Below the pieces are notes generated by a model that had not been told where the DNA came from, ran no database searches, and was given only the letters and a program-made list of their open reading frames with translations. Made by a program: the position numbers and the translations under genes. A DNA stretch of 64,000 bases, from the NCBI GenBank assembly GCA_016182605.1, contig JACPGE010000080.1:55490-119489 (forward strand). Reading direction: 5' to 3'. Below are positions 59,427 through 64,000 of this stretch, piece by piece (within the stretch, counting starts at the first letter, position 1; each line of letters begins with the position of its first letter). The DNA comes from Candidatus Hydrogenedentota bacterium. GTDB taxonomy: Bacteria; Hydrogenedentota; Hydrogenedentia; Hydrogenedentales; JAEUWI01.

Positions 59427-61673
59427 TCAGGGCTCCGCGGAAAAATAGAAGCCCCACCCTCCTCCAATCTGATCGATCTTGAGCAGCACCGTGTTCGAAC
59501 CCTGTTTCAGGGGCAGGGTCACCACGTCGTCGCCGGGCCGCGCCGTGCGGCTGGCTTTGGACGACAGCAGCAGGGCGCCATTCAACCAAAGCTTCACGCC
59601 GTCGTTGCTGCCCAAGGCCACCTTCAAGTCGGTATCCTGTTCTACCTCGAAGGTGCGGCCGGCATAGGCGACCCCGCTTTCCGAGGAGGTCATGAGCGGA
59701 AGCAAATCTATATAGGCCGTGCGGCCGGGCGTGTAGCGGCGCCAGGCGAGGGGTTCCGTTCCCAGCCCCGGGTAGGTCTTGGCCGTGTCGAATTCGGTTT
59801 CCGGGGGATACACGGTATCGAAGCCGGCGCGGTCTGTGTTGTCGAAGGGGCCGATAATCCACCAGTCCGTGACGAAGGAAGGCCCCCGCTCGACATTTGC
59901 GATGAGTTCGGCAATGGCCTCTTCCCCCTGCTGTTCTCCAAACTGTTTGATCTGGTGTTCGGCCAGGATGCGCTTGAAGGCTGCCAACACCGGGGGCGCC
60001 GCCTCCTTGCTTAGGTAGGCCGTGCCCCCCACGGCATAAAATTGGAGGCGCGCGTAGTGTATGGGGAGGTGGGCAAGCTCGACGCGCTTCAAGAGGGCCG
60101 GATCCTGCTGGGCGGCGGCCTCGGCCTCTTGGAAAAGCGCGTCGGCGCGTGTCAGGAATTCCGGGGTGAGATAGGTCATTTGATCCAGGCTGGCGAAGAT
60201 GCTGAAGCGCTGATCTTTCGCCTGGACCGCGGTCTCGGCCTCCTGGAGATAGATGGCGATGAAGGGCGCGGCGGGGCCATAGACATTTTCCACGAATTCA
60301 TCGATGAGGGCGCGGCCGTCCTGCCAGGGATTCCACATGAGCTGGGCGAAAACCCAGGCCCGCAGGGCGGAGAACTCGCCGCCCCCCTGGGTGCGCACGT
60401 TGTTGCCTTGGGCAAAGAGCCCGATGCAGTTGCGTTCGGCGTAGAAGCGCGGATGGGCGATGACGGAGGCCAGATTGGGATAAGGAATCAGGTAGTGGCG
60501 GAAGTTGGTGTAGTAATCCCAGATCGTGATGGAGTCCGTAATTTTGCTCCAGCCTTCCAGGCGCTCCACGAAAGGGCGATGTTCCTCGCACTGGCCGATG
60601 GCGTGGGCCTGGCAATACTCGTAGTGGCACATGCGAATGGTGACATTCGGGCGGGGGCGAATGGTCTTGGGGGGCACTTCGGAATAGGCGTACGCGAGGG
60701 TCTGGAGCCTCACGTTTGGGTGCTGCTTCGCGACCACGCCGGCAATCTGATTGACGAAATTCAGGATGGTTCCGGAGCGGCTGCCTTCGGCTTCATCGAT
60801 GGCGGCACAGTTCGGGCATTCGCAGGCGCCATAGCCATCGTTTTGGTCGATGGAGAAGACGTCGGCCTCGGGATGCTCCGCAATCCAGCGCAACACGGTG
60901 TCCGTGGCGATCCGCAGCACGTCGGGATTGGTCAGGCAGAGCTGAGAGCCATTGTGCAGGCCCAGGCGTTTGCCCTTCACGAGGGAGAAGTACTCGGGAT
61001 GCCCGGCGAAATAGGTATCCACCGGCACGAGCATGTTGAAGGTGTGCACGAAGGGGTACATGATGAAGCTGCCGCCCCGGTCTTCGGGAAGGGGCACACC
61101 GGAAGGGTTGATGCGGTTCAAGACGGCGAAATCCGTGTCATAGGCCTCACGGTACCAGGGTTCCCGGTAGGCGAAGGCTGGCGCCTGGCGATCCGGGAGC
61201 CCCTCCAGGCGGAGTGTGCCGGATTGCGGGACCTTGACGACGTCGCGGGTATACCAGCGGCAACCGAAGTGATCGCGAAGGAGCCCGATGACCCCGTAGA
61301 GGGTTCCCCGGGGCTGGCCCCCCGCAATCAGCAATGCGGGGCCGGTCTGCTGGATGATGTACTCCTCCTCACCGAAGGCCGCCGGATCGAGATCGCCGAG
61401 CAGCGATGGGGGCACATCCTGGAAGCCAACATAAATAAGCTTTTTTTGGTCACCCAGGATCTGCACGATAGGGAGGGTACAACCGCTGATTCGGGCGACG
61501 TAGTCTTGGAGGATCGTCGCGGCGTAATGCTCCGTCTTCGTGGCAGAGGGGGAGGCATAGATCTGATACGCACTCTGGCCCCGCTCCACAAGCTGCGCCG
61601 ATGCGTCCAAGACTATCAAGCACGCACAGGCCATTACCCATGGCGAAAACTTGCTCCGATTCAATCGTCTCAT
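59427..61673 (-). CDS. DUF4838-containing secreted glycoside hydrolase-like protein
   Basis: A 748-residue protein with an N-terminal signal peptide (WVMACACLIVLDASA). The N-terminal alpha-glucuronidase-like domain (QIYASPSATKTEHYAATILQDYV) is followed by the DUF4838 core with GACECPNCAAIDEAEG, which contains a CxCxxC cluster, and NFVNQIAGVVAKQHPNVRLQTLAYAYS. A C-terminal beta-sandwich (about residues 640-748) resembles a carbohydrate-binding module. It may degrade polysaccharide, perhaps glucuronic-acid-bearing. ATG at 61673 lies before the signal peptide. Confidence 0.85.
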   Translation of the reverse strand: MRRLNRSKFSPWVMACACLIVLDASAQLVERGQSAYQIYASPSATKTEHYAATILQDYVARISGCTLPIVQILGDQKKLIYVGFQDVPPSLLGDLDPAAFGEEEYIIQQTGPALLIAGGQPRGTLYGVIGLLRDHFGCRWYTRDVVKVPQSGTLRLEGLPDRQAPAFAYREPWYREAYDTDFAVLNRINPSGVPLPEDRGGSFIMYPFVHTFNMLVPVDTYFAGHPEYFSLVKGKRLGLHNGSQLCLTNPDVLRIATDTVLRWIAEHPEADVFSIDQNDGYGACECPNCAAIDEAEGSRSGTILNFVNQIAGVVAKQHPNVRLQTLAYAYSEVPPKTIRPRPNVTIRMCHYEYCQAHAIGQCEEHRPFVERLEGWSKITDSITIWDYYTNFRHYLIPYPNLASVIAHPRFYAERNCIGLFAQGNNVRTQGGGEFSALRAWVFAQLMWNPWQDGRALIDEFVENVYGPAAPFIAIYLQEAETAVQAKDQRFSIFASLDQMTYLTPEFLTRADALFQEAEAAAQQDPALLKRVELAHLPIHYARLQFYAVGGTAYLSKEAAPPVLAAFKRILAEHQIKQFGEQQGEEAIAELIANVERGPSFVTDWWIIGPFDNTDRAGFDTVYPPETEFDTAKTYPGLGTEPLAWRRYTPGRTAYIDLLPLMTSSESGVAYAGRTFEVEQDTDLKVALGSNDGVKLWLNGALLLSSKASRTARPGDDVVTLPLKQGSNTVLLKIDQIGGGWGFYFSAEP

Positions 61674-61779
61674 GAAAAGTCCCCCCTATTTTTCCTGCTC
61701 GACGCGCATCAATGACACTTCGTTGAAGGATAACAGAATAAGCGGTGCTGTCACGCGCATGTCCCGTTGACTGCGACTT

Positions 61780-61813
61780 CCCCAGGCGCGCCGAGCAAGC
61801 GTGGCGCCTGGGG
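61780..61813. other. Perfect 10-bp inverted repeat (hairpin)
   Basis: CCCCAGGCGC (61780-61789) pairs with GCGCCTGGGG (61804-61813) around a 14-base loop. It has no T-tract, so it is not a standard terminator. It lies about 70 bp downstream of the small gene on the minus strand and may protect or end its transcript. Confidence 0.45.
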
Positions 61814-61881
61814 AGCCGCCAGTATCAGGAAAATTGGGACATCACCCCATGCGAAACCCGCCGTGGGCCGGCGTGCGTCAC

Positions 61882-61998
61882 TCAGGTGGTTCCGAGGAGT
61901 CCCCCGAGTAGATCGCCCAGAAAGGTGACCAGATAGGTTTCCAGGAATTCGTAGATAACCGCGATCAATTCATTGATAAACGTAGTAAGACTGTCCAA
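61882..61998 (-). CDS. Small hydrophobic peptide, 38 aa
   Basis: A TTG-start frame with AAGGA 7 bp upstream. The product is MDSLTTFINELIAVIYEFLE followed by TYLVTFLGDLLGGLLGTT: almost wholly hydrophobic with three acidic residues and a glycine-rich end. It would form one membrane helix or an amphipathic helix. It resembles small membrane toxins or regulatory peptides in general character, but no family is recognised. It lies alone in a 540-bp space between two secreted/soluble genes. The call rests on the ribosome site and composition. Confidence 0.45.
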   Translation of the reverse strand: MDSLTTFINELIAVIYEFLETYLVTFLGDLLGGLLGTT

Positions 61999-62216
61999 GA
62001 GAGTATCCTTCCATTACGAGTGGGGGTTGAGTACGGGTGTGTTGGGACGCAACGGGCTTTCAGTCGAAGCCGCATGTGGCTCCATGGGAAATACACGAGG
62101 CGTCGTAAAAAGGTTACCTGATGGCGCAGAACACACTTAACACCGTCGGGCAACCCGCAAGATTCTATCCCATCCAGACCGCAGGATTCATCCGGCAGCC
62201 GGGAGGAAGAAGCGTG
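61999..62216. other. Spacer upstream of the small peptide gene
   Basis: No gene seen. On the minus strand the leader of the small gene would be transcribed from here. No convincing -35/-10 pair was found by eye. Confidence 0.3.
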
Positions 62217-63626
62217 CTATTCACCCACTAATTCCTCCAGGTCCTCGCGGGAGACGGTGAAGAGATCGAATTCCTTGGTGACCACGCCGAGCGTGACCAG
62301 GCACTCCGTGAAGAGTTCCCGGGTGCGCTGTTCCAGATCGGGGGTGTCGAGGTCGGTCATGGCACGCAGGATGTGCTGGCCTTTCTTCACGTGGGTGCGC
62401 TCGTCGGAGCGGATGAAGTCGGCGATGTGCGCGAGGAGGGTGTCGTTTTCATCGCGCGCCTTCTCGATGAGGCTGTGGATGGTCTTGAGGACGCCCACTT
62501 CGCCGAAGAGGTTGATCTCGGCCATGGCGAATTCGGGCTCCATGGGGCCGCGGCAGGTGGAGCCGGTGAGGCGGTTCGGGAGTTCGAAGGGGTCGTAGCC
62601 CGAGGCGAGCATGGCGCGGTGGCCGGTTTCCGTGTGGCGCGCCTCGTCCCAGGTGATGCGGGCGAGATCGTATTCCGCCTGGAAGTTCTTGAGGCGGATA
62701 TCCCACAGGAAAGTGCCGAAGGCCTCGATGGCGTCCACCTCGTCGCGCTGCGTGCGGATGAAGCGCAGGCGCAGGCTTTCGTAGCTCTCGGTGGGGTAGC
62801 GCGGGGCGCCGTCGGCCTTATCGTAGTCGCCTGTGTTGTAGAAGGTGGTGAAGCGGCTGTCGCGCTTGGGCTCGGCGCCGCGCAGGTAGGGCTTTTCCAC
62901 GCAGCGGATGCGCTCCGGGGCCTTCCCTCGGGGGTCCGCGCCCGAGACTCCGCCGATGCTGCCCAGCAGTTGCTTGAGGTGCCATTCCCAGGTGTTCAGG
63001 CGGGCTTCGTCGATACCGCCGGCGATGTAGGCCTCGATGGCGCCATCGGCCCAGTCGAGCATGGGTTCGTAGTCGACGAGGATGCGCTTCAAGGCGCGGA
63101 TGGTCGGGGCATCGGTGACGGGGTCGGTATCGTCGATGTGATGGCGGTAGGCGGTTTCCAGGGCACGGCCAATCACGCGGTGGATGCCCACGAGGAGTTC
63201 GGGGGTGTCCGCCGCAGAGAGGGCTTCCTCTATGAGTTGCTCGATTTCCTCGTTGCGGTAATTGTCGATGATGGTCAGGCCGCGCTCCTGCTCGCTCAGG
63301 CGTGTGCGCAGGGTGTGGGCGGCATCCATGTGGTAGAAGATGTGCCGGCCGGTTTCGAGCTTCACTTCGAATTCCGGTATGGCGAGGGTCCAAGAGCCCA
63401 GGGCGTGGGAAAGTCGGCGCTCGAAATAGAAGTAGCGCTGGAGGCGCTCGGCGTTTTCTTTCACGGTGTACTTGCCGCCCAGGCTGCGCAGGTCGCGGGG
63501 AAAGCGGTAGGGGAAGGCGGCCTTGCGTTCGCGCGCCTCTTCCCGGCCCTGGCCGAGGGAGACTGCGGGATAGCGGGTGGCGTCCGGGGTGGTGGCGCGG
63601 TTGCTGCCGTTGTTCTTCGATGACAT
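62217..63626 (-). CDS. Ferritin-like di-iron domain protein
   Basis: A 469-residue soluble protein. Two carboxylate-histidine motifs, DEARHTETGHRAM and SDERTHVKKGQHI, lie in the C-terminal half about 100 residues apart and look like the iron-binding helices of a ferritin-like four-helix bundle. An N-terminal motif (FEVKLETGRHIFYHMDAAHTLRTRL) has a similar Glu/His pattern. It might be a DUF455-type oxygenase or a rubrerythrin-like protein, but the family is unclear. ATG at 63626 has GGAGGACC upstream; longer frames run through repeats and are rejected. Confidence 0.75.
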   Translation of the reverse strand: MSSKNNGSNRATTPDATRYPAVSLGQGREEARERKAAFPYRFPRDLRSLGGKYTVKENAERLQRYFYFERRLSHALGSWTLAIPEFEVKLETGRHIFYHMDAAHTLRTRLSEQERGLTIIDNYRNEEIEQLIEEALSAADTPELLVGIHRVIGRALETAYRHHIDDTDPVTDAPTIRALKRILVDYEPMLDWADGAIEAYIAGGIDEARLNTWEWHLKQLLGSIGGVSGADPRGKAPERIRCVEKPYLRGAEPKRDSRFTTFYNTGDYDKADGAPRYPTESYESLRLRFIRTQRDEVDAIEAFGTFLWDIRLKNFQAEYDLARITWDEARHTETGHRAMLASGYDPFELPNRLTGSTCRGPMEPEFAMAEINLFGEVGVLKTIHSLIEKARDENDTLLAHIADFIRSDERTHVKKGQHILRAMTDLDTPDLEQRTRELFTECLVTLGVVTKEFDLFTVSREDLEELVGE

Positions 63627-64000
63627 GGATCGGTCCTCCAGTGAAAACGCCGTACCGGTTCTTGTGCACAGTCCAAGCGGATCCAGAATAGCATATTGTG
63701 TGCTGGAACGGGGAGAAGGGAGAAGATTTAACCACGGATGTACACCGATGCACACGGATGGGGAGGGGGAGCGCAAAGCCTGGGGACAGCCCCTCGCCGG
63801 TGCAGGATGGTGCTGCGGGGCCGGGGTCTGTGGCGCCCGGCGGGGACAGCCCCCTTGGGTTGAGGGGGAGTTCGCTGAAGTAAGCATCGAGGCTTTCGAA
63901 GTAGCACGTCGCTCGACGAGCGTCGTGATTGGCGCGTCAACGCGTACGGTGTGTAGCGAACAGAAGCGGCCTTTGGGGAAGTGGAGTTGACTGTTGAGGA
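63627..64000. other. Gene-free region with dispersed repeats
   Basis: No gene seen. It holds two GGGGACAGCCCC motifs (63782 and 63842) and, near 63729-63757, ACCACGGATGTACACCGATG, a short repeat type common between genes in environmental bacteria. The remaining sequence could include the 3' end of something beyond the window, but no frame supports it. Confidence 0.4.

Noticed and set aside
60042..61715. A 557-codon plus-strand frame
   Set aside because: Antisense to the DUF4838 gene with shadow-like composition.
61780..61813. Hairpin as a rho-independent terminator
   Set aside because: The stem is strong but no T-tract follows on either strand, so only a hairpin is called.
63729..63757. A CRISPR-like or tandem array at the right edge
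   Set aside because: The ACCACGGATG-type repeats are short and only a few bases apart, without spacers of equal length; they resemble common dispersed intergenic repeats.
62217..63887. A longer ferritin-like protein starting at 63887
   Set aside because: The extra N-terminal codons cross intergenic repeats and the ATG at 63626 has a good ribosome site.

Overview
The window is 64 kb of GC-rich chromosomal DNA from a Gram-negative, apparently heterotrophic bacterium. The gene content includes sigma-54, RecA, many signal-peptide and lipobox proteins, a redoxin/cytochrome c/copper-monooxygenase fusion, a DUF4838 glycosidase-like protein, a GH38 mannosidase and an M56 peptidase with leucine-rich repeats. 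This mix recalls the Planctomycetota/Hydrogenedentota-type environmental lineages. That placement is inference; no rRNA, tRNA or other decisive marker is present. No CRISPR array, prophage or autonomous transposase was seen.

Layout. 1-2 kb: two envelope-polysaccharide glycosyltransferases (minus). 2.1-3.2 kb: corA. 3.4-6.0 kb: a tandem pair of integral-membrane fatty-acid/sterol hydroxylases. 6.0-7.2 kb: a gene-poor stretch and an rnk-like gene split by a small mobile element. 7.3-10.8 kb: GH38 mannosidase and an NAD-dependent epimerase. 11.0-12.9 kb: two genes of unknown role. 12.9-14.9 kb: a large unknown membrane protein. 15.0-22.4 kb: a tight five-gene minus-strand operon (UGD-like protein with an altered active site, SLC13-type transporter, double-hotdog MaoC protein, acyl-CoA ligase, large glycosyltransferase). 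22.5-28.2 kb: lipoproteins, a STAS/HATPase anti-sigma pair, a PocR-AraC regulator, a tiny Cys-rich protein and an MBL-fold hydrolase. 28.5-30.0 kb: rpoN behind a clear promoter. 30.0-33.8 kb: thioesterase, acyltransferase, panE, SPOR protein and zinc-ribbon protein. 33.9-38.0 kb: a large AsmA-like protein behind recA. 38.2-46.2 kb: a secreted repeat protein, chromate transporter, acyltransferase-like membrane protein, secreted glycosidase-like protein and an M28 peptidase with propeller and PDZ domains. 46.3-50.5 kb: haloperoxidase-like protein and the redoxin/copper-monooxygenase fusion. 50.9-54.8 kb: a thioesterase and a BlaI/M56 regulatory pair with a visible operator. 55.0-59.4 kb: DUF1460 amidase, zwf, pgl, GNAT and GT2. 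59.4-63.6 kb: DUF4838 protein, a 38-codon hydrophobic peptide and a ferritin-like protein.

The most striking observation is a family of 204-205 bp non-autonomous elements. There are three intact copies (6586, 10806, 46289), each flanked by a different 4-bp direct repeat (CTAG, TTAA, CTAT), plus two decayed relatives (54930, 30534). Each intact copy has imperfect terminal inverted repeats and is built of two hairpins. Removing the first copy with one CTAG repairs a 138-codon rnk-like reading frame, close to the E. coli length. The decayed copy at 54.9 kb supplies the start codon of the DUF1460 gene. The second is a UDP-glucose-dehydrogenase-fold protein that has lost the catalytic cysteine and most other catalytic residues and heads an unusual operon. 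The third is an 18-bp perfect dyad over the -10 of the BlaI/M56 promoter.
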